Below, piece after piece: positions 1 through 6,363 of a stretch of 64,000 bases of DNA; the first letter of the stretch is position 1; each line of letters begins with the position of its first letter. The position numbers and the translations under genes were made by a program. A model generated the notes under the pieces. That model was not told where the DNA came from and searched no databases. It was given only the letters and a program-made list of their open reading frames with translations. Source of the stretch: JALOOB01 sp040766655. Its GTDB lineage: Bacteria; Chloroflexota; Anaerolineae; CG2-30-64-16. The DNA lies in the NCBI GenBank assembly GCA_040766655.1, contig JAXGQB010000007.1, positions 310,001 through 374,000 of the forward strand, in the 5' to 3' direction.

Positions 1-127
1 CTGCGCCGTTAGGGCCCAGGAGGCCGAAGATCTCGCCGGGGTACACCTCGAAAGAGACGTCGTCGACTGCGCGCAGGGCTCCGAAGTTCTTGCACAGCCC
101 GGAAAGGGAAACGATGGGTTGGGACAT
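1..127 (-). CDS. ABC transporter ATP-binding protein, N-terminal fragment (runs off the left edge)
   Basis: The first 42 residues of an ABC ATPase are encoded on the minus strand, starting MSQPIVSLSGLCKNFGALRA and reaching GLLGPNGA, the beginning of the Walker A loop (GPNGAGKS/T in the family). The A-loop aromatic (F of KNFG) and the VDDVSFEV segment are typical of exporter-type or drug/lipid ABC ATPases such as CcmA-like proteins. The start ATG is at 127-125. The remainder of the protein lies outside the window, so substrate and partners cannot be told. Confidence 0.85.
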   Translation of the reverse strand, partial: MSQPIVSLSGLCKNFGALRAVDDVSFEVYPGEIFGLLGPNGA

Positions 128-237
128 AGTGAACTCCAGCAAAATTGACCGGGGGCAGAAAAACTCTGTCCATCCTGTGGTCTATCGTATCACATCCACG
201 GCCGCCTGCCGAACGTGACGCTGTCCGCCGTCTGACC

Positions 238-351
238 GTTGGCTGACGAAGCCGGCCATGGCGCCGTAGATCCAAGTGCCGGGCACCTCGGAGGGTTGCC
301 TGACGAAGCCGGCCGTGGCGCCGTAGATCCAAGTGCCGGGCACCTCGGAGG
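238..351. repeat. 57-bp tandem direct repeat, two copies
   Basis: Two head-to-tail copies (238-294 and 295-351) share the block TGACGAAGCCGGCC(A/G)TGGCG and then CCGTAGATCC plus AAGTGCCGGGCACCT, differing at only a few bases. The period is 57, checked from both the TGACGAAGCC block (244 and 301) and the AAGTGCCGGG block (274 and 331). The second copy runs directly into the palindrome at 331-363. Confidence 0.9.
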
Positions 352-363
352 TGCCCGGCACTT
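331..363. repeat. Perfect palindrome with 15-bp arms (AAGTGCCGGGCACCT core)
   Basis: Arm AAGTGCCGGGCACCT at 331-345 is separated by CGG from its exact reverse complement at 349-363. The same 15-bp core occurs again at 26501-26556 in the opposite arm order, so this is a dispersed palindromic element rather than a local coincidence. It could form a hairpin in either transcript leaving the region. Confidence 0.85.
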
Positions 364-385
364 AGGCGCGCGCGGGCCGCGTGTG

Positions 386-416
386 TTGCGCGGCGATCGT
401 GGTTCTGCGGTACAAT
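386..416 (+). promoter_or_regulatory. Probable promoter of the DUF4139 gene
   Basis: A good -10 box TACAAT sits at 411-416, 31 bases before the start codon at 448. A TTGCGC candidate -35 lies at 386-391 with a long 19-bp spacer, so the -35 is uncertain. The strong Shine-Dalgarno AGGAGG follows at 435-440. Confidence 0.45.
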
Positions 417-447
417 GGGGTGCGCGAGACGCACAGGAGGTGGGGGC

Positions 448-2379
448 ATGGCTGATCACCCGATCGTCAGGATGACGCTGTACAAGCATGGAATCGGATT
501 CTTCGAGCGCCGGGCCGAGGCGCCGGGGGAGAGCATCTCGCTCGACTTTGCCAGGGACGCGATGAACGACGTGCTGAAGAGCCTTACCGTGGTGGCCGAG
601 GGCGGGCAGGTTCTCGGCATAGACTATCAGACGCCGGAGGATAAGGATGCGTTGCTCGAGCGCGCGGCCATCCATCTGTCCGACGATGCGAGCCTGCGCG
701 ACCTGGTGCGTGACATGCGGGGCCGCCGCGTGGGCGTGACGACGAGCGCCGGCAGCTACGCCGGCATCGCAGTCGGCATCGATCTGCCGGGAGAGCGCGA
801 GCCGATGGACGCCGCGATCCTATCGGTCTTCATGCCCGAGCGCCGCGAGATCGTCCCGGTGCGCCTGGCCGACATCCGGAGCCTCACGCTGCACGACGAG
901 CGCGCCGGCGCGGACCTGGCCTACGTCCTGGACACCAGCCTGACCGAGGAGGACAGGCGGGCGGTCACCGTGAGGCTGTCGCGCGGCGCTCGCCGGGCCA
1001 GCATCAGCTACATCGCGCCCAGTCCCGTCTGGCGCGTGAGCTACCGCCTGGTCGTGGACGAGTCAGGCGAGGGGCAGAGCACCGCGGGATTGCTCCAGGG
1101 CTGGGCGCTGTTCGACAACACGCTGGACGAGGACCTGGACAACGTGCAGCTCACCTTCATCGCCGGCATGCCCGTGAGCTTCGTCTACGATCTCTACACG
1201 CCCTTCACCCCGGAGCGACCGGTCGTGCACGAAGAGGCGCGAGGGGTTGCCGCGCCGGTGGAGTTCGATGCGGCCATGCTCGACGCCGCACCGCGCGGGG
1301 CCCCCATGCGCGCCATGGCCGCGGGGCTCGGCGAGCAGGCTTTTGGGATGGCCAAGGCGCCTCTCAAGCGCGCGACGGCGGCGGACCTCGCCGCCTCGAC
1401 CGCGGTCGCCGCGGCCGGCCAGGCGCAGGGAGAGTTCTTCAGCTACTCGGTAGCCAATCCCGTGAGCGTGCGCCGCGGCCGCTCCGCCATGGCGCCCATC
1501 CTGCAGGCGCCGGTGGACCTGGCCAAGGAACGCCTCTATAACGGCCGCAAACACCCGCGCCATCCGGTAGTCGCCTTCCGCTTCAGGAACGCCACGGGCC
1601 TGACCCTGGAGCGGGGGCCCGTCACGGTGATCGAGGCCGGCGACTACGCGGGCGAGGCGATATCGCCCTTCACGGCCAGCGACGGCGAGATCTACCTGGC
1701 GTACGCGGTGGACCTGGGCATCACCGTCACGGAGGAACACGCATCGGAGCGCAAGCTGGAGGGGATCCGGATCGACCAGGGGCTGCTGCTGATCCAGGAA
1801 TGGGACATCCAGGCGGTGACCTACCGGCTGGAGAACCGGAACCCGCACGATGCCGCGGTCACGATCGAGCACCCCGTGCCTGGCGGGTACGAGCCCTTCG
1901 ACACGCCGCCGCATGCGGCACGGACGAACGACCTTTACCGCCATGTCGTGCCCGTGGGCGGCGGGACGAGCGCCACGTTCGTGGCCCGGCAGCGCCGCCT
2001 CGTCGCGCGCCGCGAGGAAATCCGCAAGCAGAGCCTCGCGCAGCTCGCCGCCTGGCTGCGGGGCAAGGCGCTGGACCAGGCGACGCATGACCGGCTGCGC
2101 GCCATCCTGAAGCTCTACGATGAGATCGCCGCCGGCGAAGAGTCGCTCCGCACGAACGCGGCGACGCGGCAGAAGCTCCTCGACCAGCAGAAGGTGATCC
2201 AGGGCAACCTGGCCAGCCTGCGGGACACGGGCGAGGAGGGCCAGCTGCGCACGCGCTACGCGCGCACGCTCGCCGAGCAGGAGGACCGGCTGGCCGAGCT
2301 GGACAGGTCGGACGCGGCGCAGCACGGGAAGATCGAAGGGCTGGCGAAGCAGATCGAGGCCGCGATCGCAGCCCTCTAG
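448..2379 (+). CDS. DUF4139 domain-containing protein
   Basis: This 643-residue protein begins MADHPIVRMTLYKHGIGFFE, the characteristic opening of bacterial DUF4139 proteins, and carries the VWRVSYRLVV segment (about residue 195) and a long C-terminal helical region (about 520-640) rich in charged heptads, probably a coiled coil. There is no signal peptide or clear membrane span, so it is probably cytoplasmic. The family has no firmly established function; the distantly related mucoidy-inhibitor MuiA proteins share the domain. An upstream in-frame ATG at 415 was rejected because AGGAGG lies seven bases before ATG 448. Its stop codon overlaps the stop of the convergent transporter gene. Confidence 0.75.
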   Translation: MADHPIVRMTLYKHGIGFFERRAEAPGESISLDFARDAMNDVLKSLTVVAEGGQVLGIDYQTPEDKDALLERAAIHLSDDASLRDLVRDMRGRRVGVTTSAGSYAGIAVGIDLPGEREPMDAAILSVFMPERREIVPVRLADIRSLTLHDERAGADLAYVLDTSLTEEDRRAVTVRLSRGARRASISYIAPSPVWRVSYRLVVDESGEGQSTAGLLQGWALFDNTLDEDLDNVQLTFIAGMPVSFVYDLYTPFTPERPVVHEEARGVAAPVEFDAAMLDAAPRGAPMRAMAAGLGEQAFGMAKAPLKRATAADLAASTAVAAAGQAQGEFFSYSVANPVSVRRGRSAMAPILQAPVDLAKERLYNGRKHPRHPVVAFRFRNATGLTLERGPVTVIEAGDYAGEAISPFTASDGEIYLAYAVDLGITVTEEHASERKLEGIRIDQGLLLIQEWDIQAVTYRLENRNPHDAAVTIEHPVPGGYEPFDTPPHAARTNDLYRHVVPVGGGTSATFVARQRRLVARREEIRKQSLAQLAAWLRGKALDQATHDRLRAILKLYDEIAAGEESLRTNAATRQKLLDQQKVIQGNLASLRDTGEEGQLRTRYARTLAEQEDRLAELDRSDAAQHGKIEGLAKQIEAAIAAL

Positions 2380-3740
2380 TCGATCGCGGCAAGGACCTCC
2401 GCGGGGACCAATCGCGTCCGCGTGGCGAACGCGGCCACCCCGACGCGGCTCAGCAGCCAGATCGAGAGGAACACCCCCGCCGCCTCAAGGAAGAACACCG
2501 CAGCGTAGGCCGACTGCAGCTCGCCCGTCAGCGCGAGGGCAACATCGCGCACCACACCGCCGGCCGCGATCCCGCCGCCGCGCGCGACGAGCTGGATGAC
2601 GGACCAGAGCGCCAGGTACGCGCCCGCGCTGCTCTCCTGGTTCATCGCCATCAGCAGGCTGACCCCGCCCACGGTGAAGATGCCGAAGCCGAGCCCGAAG
2701 AAGACCAGCACCGGCATCACCAGGGGCAGGGCGCCGCGCAGCGCGACGCCGCCCAGGATCACGAGCGACGTGCCGAGCAGTGCCAGGCCCAGCGCGGTGG
2801 TGCTCACCTGCTGGTCCGGCCGGCGATGTCGCGTGAGCACGAGACCGCCCACCATGGCCACCACCACCCCGCCGCCCCAATACGCGTTGAAACGCGTCGT
2901 CTGCCCTGCGGACAGGCCGAACACGTCGCCGCCGAACGGCTCGAGCATGGCGTCCTGCATGAACGCGAAGAACGCGGACGCGCCCAGGAAGATCGCGTAG
3001 CGCCGCGTGCGTTGGTCCGCCCAGATGCGGGAGAACGCGGCCCTGAAGGAGACGGAGGGCTGGCCCTCAGCGCGTGCAGCGGCCGCAGCGCGCGCAGCGT
3101 CGGCCCGCCGCTCCTCGCCGAGCACGGAGACGGTCCAGAAGACGCCCGCGCCGCCCATCCCGATCAGCACCAACCGCGTGAATGCCTGGGGATCGTACTC
3201 GGGCATCAGCCCCGCGTAGATGGCGGGGATGAACGCGAAGCTGACCACCAACATCAGCTGCACGATGCCGACGGCCTGGCCCCGACGCCCATAGGGCGCG
3301 CTGTCGTGCACGAGCGCCAGAAACGGCGCACCCGAGATGAGCGTGCCAGCCCCGTAGACCACGAAGGAGAGCACCGCCACGGTCCAGCCCACGGCCGAGC
3401 CGGTATCGCGCGCGATGGCAACCGTCGAAAGGGGCAACAACGGCAGGGCGAGCAGCATCATCAGCCGGCCCAGCCAGATGTAGGCGAGGCGGCGGCTGCC
3501 CAGGATGGGCGTCGTGTCCGAACGGTGCCCCGCCCAGAGCGTCAGCGGCGCCAGGAAGTAGCGCAGCGCGGACAGCAGCGCCACGGGCCATGCCGCGATG
3601 CCCAGATCGCTGATCAGGATGCGGTTCCACACCGCGGAAGTCAGCAGATCGCTGAAGGATGACCCCAGGTGAAACGAGCCCAGCTTGAGCGAGCGCCACA
3701 CACTGAAGCGCTGCTCGGTCTGTTGATCGGCCTGCAACAT
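2376..3740 (-). CDS. PucC/BCD-family major facilitator protein
   Basis: A 454-residue membrane protein with about twelve hydrophobic spans. The N-terminus (SLKLGSFHLGSSFSDLL, then NRILISDLGIAAWPVALLSA and a GHRSDT loop around residues 60-75) matches the BCD (bacteriochlorophyll delivery, PucC/LhaA-like) branch of the MFS. In phototrophs these proteins assist light-harvesting complex assembly or pigment handling; in non-phototrophs the role is unknown. The start ATG at 3740 was chosen over an ATG 34 codons upstream because GGAG precedes it and homology begins there. It is the last of three minus-strand genes, about 130 bases after ltaE. No other photosynthesis gene is in the window. Convergent with the DUF4139 gene, with overlapping stop codons. 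Confidence 0.75.
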   Translation of the reverse strand: MLQADQQTEQRFSVWRSLKLGSFHLGSSFSDLLTSAVWNRILISDLGIAAWPVALLSALRYFLAPLTLWAGHRSDTTPILGSRRLAYIWLGRLMMLLALPLLPLSTVAIARDTGSAVGWTVAVLSFVVYGAGTLISGAPFLALVHDSAPYGRRGQAVGIVQLMLVVSFAFIPAIYAGLMPEYDPQAFTRLVLIGMGGAGVFWTVSVLGEERRADAARAAAAARAEGQPSVSFRAAFSRIWADQRTRRYAIFLGASAFFAFMQDAMLEPFGGDVFGLSAGQTTRFNAYWGGGVVVAMVGGLVLTRHRRPDQQVSTTALGLALLGTSLVILGGVALRGALPLVMPVLVFFGLGFGIFTVGGVSLLMAMNQESSAGAYLALWSVIQLVARGGGIAAGGVVRDVALALTGELQSAYAAVFFLEAAGVFLSIWLLSRVGVAAFATRTRLVPAEVLAAID

Positions 3741-3870
3741 CACGCTCCAAAAAAGCGCTTCCGAAGCAGTTGCCCCGGAAGCGGTTAGCTTTCCTATCGG
3801 GTAAGATACCGGATGTGCGCCGCCCGCACTGTAAAGCAGCACGCCATCGGCGCGGTTTCGGCCCCTGAGA

Positions 3871-4905
3871 TCAGGCCAGCAGCTCGCCCGCGATGCGCAA
3901 CACCTGCGCGATGTCGTCGGCCGTGACGTGGTAATTCGTCACCGCGCGAATCCGGGTCGGGTCCAGATCTATCATGAGGACTCCGCGCTCTCCCAGCCGG
4001 TGTGCGAAAGCAGACGCGTCGAGTCCCGCGCCGTTGAGACGGAAGAAGACGATGTTGGTGCGCACGTCGACCGGCTCGACCGCCACCCCGGGCAGCTGCG
4101 CCAGGCCCGCGGCCAGCGCCTCGGCGTTCGCATGATCGTCCGCCAGGCGATCCACCATCTGCTCCAGCGCCACGACGCCCGCCGCCGCGATGACACCGGC
4201 CTGGCGCATGCCGCCGCCCAACACCTTGCGCGCCCGGTGCGCGCGGTGGATGAAATCGCGCGAGCCGCAGACTACGGATCCCACCGGCGCGCAGAGCCCC
4301 TTGCTGAGGCAGACGGTCACCGAGTCTGCGTCCCCGACCAGGTCCGCGGCGCCGACGTGGAGCGCGACCGCGGCGTTGAAGATGCGCGCGCCGTCGATGT
4401 GGGTGGCCAGGCCGTGTGTATGGGCCAGCGCCACCACCTGGCGCGTATACTCGACGCTCAGGGGCACGCCGCCGCACCGGTTGTGCGTGTTCTCGATGCA
4501 CACCAGGCGGGTCCGCGGCGCGTGCACGTCCGCACCGCGCACGGCTGCGGCGATATCCGCCAGGTCCAGGGTGCCGTCAGCGTGCGTGGGAATCAAGTGC
4601 GGCATGATGCCGCCGAGCGCAGCGCAGCCGCCCTGTTCGTAGCGGAAGGTGTGGGACTGGTCGCCCATGATGGCCTCGTCCCCCCGGCCGCAGTGGGCCA
4701 GGAGCGAAACGAGGTTGCCCTGGGTGCCGGAGGTCACGAACAGGCCGGCCTCCATGCCGAAACGCTCGGCCGCCATCGCCTCCAGGCGCTGGACGGTCGG
4801 GTCTTCCCCGTAGACGTCGTCGCCCACTTCGGCCTCTGCCATGGCGCGGCGCATTGCGGGCGTGGGTTGAGTGATGGTGTCGCTTCTGAGATCGATGAGT
4901 CGCAT
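3871..4905 (-). CDS. ltaE: Low-specificity L-threonine aldolase
   Basis: A 344-residue fold-type I PLP enzyme splitting L-threonine/L-allo-threonine into glycine and acetaldehyde. The start MRLIDLRSDTITQPTPAMR is diagnostic of the family. Other family motifs are FVTSGTQGN (about 56-64), the HIDGARIFNAA loop (169-179) and the Schiff-base lysine K202 in CLSKGLCAPVGS. The length is normal. It starts three bases after the stop of the upstream nitrilase-like gene, so the two are co-transcribed. Confidence 0.93.
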   Translation of the reverse strand: MRLIDLRSDTITQPTPAMRRAMAEAEVGDDVYGEDPTVQRLEAMAAERFGMEAGLFVTSGTQGNLVSLLAHCGRGDEAIMGDQSHTFRYEQGGCAALGGIMPHLIPTHADGTLDLADIAAAVRGADVHAPRTRLVCIENTHNRCGGVPLSVEYTRQVVALAHTHGLATHIDGARIFNAAVALHVGAADLVGDADSVTVCLSKGLCAPVGSVVCGSRDFIHRAHRARKVLGGGMRQAGVIAAAGVVALEQMVDRLADDHANAEALAAGLAQLPGVAVEPVDVRTNIVFFRLNGAGLDASAFAHRLGERGVLMIDLDPTRIRAVTNYHVTADDIAQVLRIAGELLA

Positions 4906-4908
4906 TGG

Positions 4909-5721
4909 TTAGTACTTCCTTACGAGCGCGCGATAGGCCGCCGGCTGGCGGCACTGCAACAATTGGGACTCCTCACGCACGGCCCGGATCTCGTCCAGGT
5001 CGACGGTGGCCACGGCGTACCCCTCAACGGCCTCGTCGAGCGCGGTATTGAGCTGCCCGCGCGGGCCGACCAGCATCGACTCGCCACCGAAGGTGTAGCT
5101 GGGCTCCTGCCCCACGCGATTGGCCGCCGCGATGTAGATGGCGTTCTCGCACGCCCGCGCCACCGTGAACGCGCGCCACGCCTCCATCTGGTCCGACGTC
5201 CAGGCAGACGGCGCGACGATGAGGTCCGCGCCGTCGAGCGCCAGGCTGCGCGCGACCTCGGGAAATGCCAGGTCCCAGCCGATCATCACGCCCACGCCGC
5301 CGAACTCCGTGTCGAAGATCGGCAGGCGATAGCCCGGGCGGAAGGCCAGGCGCTCCTCGCCAGGCAGGTGCAGCTTGCGGTAGTCGCCCAGCAGTTCGCC
5401 ATCGGGCCCGATGACTACCGCGCCGTTGAAGAGGATGCTCTCCACCTTCTCCTTGACCGGCATGCCGAAGACCACGTAGACGCTGAACTCCGCAGCCTTG
5501 CCGGCGATGTAGGAGACTGCGTGCCCCGTGATGCGCTCCGCGAGCCGTGTGAAGTTGAGTCCGCACTCATACCCGGAAAGGGCCAGCTCCGGGAAGACGA
5601 TCATGTTGGTGGGCTGCTCGGTGCAGATCCGTTGGATGTAGCTGCCCATGCGGCGCAGGTTCTCTTCGTTGTCGTTCAGCACCGGCGCCATCTGCGCCAG
5701 GGCGATGGTGATCTCTCGCAT
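4909..5721 (-). CDS. Nitrilase-superfamily protein lacking the catalytic cysteine
   Basis: The 270-residue protein has the carbon-nitrogen hydrolase fold: glutamate E45 in FPELALSGY, lysine K116 in DYRKLHLP and the strand GVGVMIGWDLAFPEVAR. In active members the residue before W149 is the nucleophilic Cys (I-C-W/Y-D); here codon GGC gives Gly148. TGC to GGC is a single-base change, so this may be a true pseudoenzyme or a sequencing/assembly error. All other family landmarks, including the ENAIYIAAANR segment, are intact. It is the first gene of a unit with ltaE three bases downstream. Whether the ancestor was an amidase or carbamoylase cannot be told. Confidence 0.85.
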   Translation of the reverse strand: MREITIALAQMAPVLNDNEENLRRMGSYIQRICTEQPTNMIVFPELALSGYECGLNFTRLAERITGHAVSYIAGKAAEFSVYVVFGMPVKEKVESILFNGAVVIGPDGELLGDYRKLHLPGEERLAFRPGYRLPIFDTEFGGVGVMIGWDLAFPEVARSLALDGADLIVAPSAWTSDQMEAWRAFTVARACENAIYIAAANRVGQEPSYTFGGESMLVGPRGQLNTALDEAVEGYAVATVDLDEIRAVREESQLLQCRQPAAYRALVRKY

Positions 5722-5750
5722 GCGTCCACTCCGTCAGAAATTGTGCGCAC

Positions 5751-5779
5751 AGTATAGAACATTTGTTGCCAATGCGCAA
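5751..5779 (-). promoter_or_regulatory. Promoter of the nitrilase-ltaE operon
   Basis: On the minus strand TTGCGC (5779-5774) and TATACT (5756-5751) are spaced by 17 bases, with the start codon of the nitrilase-like gene 29 bases further on. The spacing and -10 match the housekeeping sigma consensus. Confidence 0.6.
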
Positions 5780-5791
5780 ATCGAATGCCGG

Positions 5792-6139
5792 CTAGGGATG
5801 CCACAGGCAGTCGACGTCGTCCATTCCTTCCCAGCCGAATCGGCGCAGGTCGACGTCGCCGCGAGCGTCGAATTCGACGCCCTCTTCTTCCAGCAGCGCG
5901 CGCTGCAGGGTTGCACCCAGATCCGCACGCGAGATGCTGATCCGGCCACGGCTGTTGATCACGCGCTGCCACGGCACATCGGCGATGTCGCTGCCCCGCA
6001 GCGCGTTGAGGGCCCAGCCGACCGTGCGCGCCGCGCCCGGATGGCCCAGCAGGGCCGCGATCTGGCCGTAGCTGGCCACCTTGCCGCGCGGGATCTGGCG
6101 CACCACGGCATACACCCGATCGAAGAAGCTTGGATCCAT
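5792..6139 (-). CDS. Alkyltransferase-like protein (ATL, MGMT-fold DNA lesion sensor)
   Basis: This 115-residue protein equals the DNA-binding domain of O6-alkylguanine-DNA alkyltransferase: VASYGQIAALLGHPGAARTVGWAL (about 21-44) carries the recognition helix and the arginine-finger region, and INSRGRIS follows the active-site loop. The catalytic PCHRV motif is PWQRV (56-60), with Trp57 replacing Cys. This is the hallmark of ATL proteins, which bind O6-alkylguanine and route it to nucleotide excision repair instead of repairing it directly. Start ATG 6139 is preceded by GGGGGAG. Longer upstream readings have no homology. Function by family knowledge; target in this organism not tested. Confidence 0.85.
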   Translation of the reverse strand: MDPSFFDRVYAVVRQIPRGKVASYGQIAALLGHPGAARTVGWALNALRGSDIADVPWQRVINSRGRISISRADLGATLQRALLEEEGVEFDARGDVDLRRFGWEGMDDVDCLWHP

Positions 6140-6204
6140 CGACGCACTCCCCCTGCCCCGAAGAAGAAAGCGGCGCGGGCAATGACACCGCAGCTCGGCT
6201 GACC

Positions 6205-6233
6205 TTTTGTAAAATGACAAAAAGGGTGATAAT
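6205..6233 (+). promoter_or_regulatory. AT-rich promoter/operator region upstream of the clostripain-like gene
   Basis: Within a divergent gap of otherwise GC-rich DNA, the dyad TTTTGT-N6-ACAAAA spans 6205-6222 and is followed by GATAAT at 6228-6233. TTTTGT lies 17 bases before this -10 box. The first start codon downstream is at 6364, which would leave a leader of about 120 bases. A minus-strand promoter for the ATL gene may overlap it. Confidence 0.35.
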
Positions 6234-6363
6234 ACGCCCATGATCGCGGTCGGCCGGCGTGGCCGCTGCGATCCGGAAACGTTTGCACCATCTGATTCGT
6301 ATTGTAACACCGAAGGACCGTGCGTAGCGAGTTGTTTTGCGTACCCCAGAAAGGCATGGAGTG

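Larger units (their letters stand above)
128..447. other. Intergenic region with tandem repeat, palindrome and promoter
   Basis: This 320-base divergent gap lies between the minus-strand ABC ATPase and the plus-strand DUF4139 gene. It holds a 57-bp direct repeat, a 15-bp-arm palindrome and a -10 box, all listed separately. Small open frames here are built from the repeats and show no protein-like sequence, so no gene is called. Confidence 0.6.

Noticed and set aside
3928..5757. Long open plus-strand frame (609 codons) opposite ltaE and the nitrilase gene
   Set aside because: It is antisense to two well-recognised genes, shows no family motifs and its composition (Arg/His/Gln-rich) is that of a reverse-frame shadow in GC-rich DNA.
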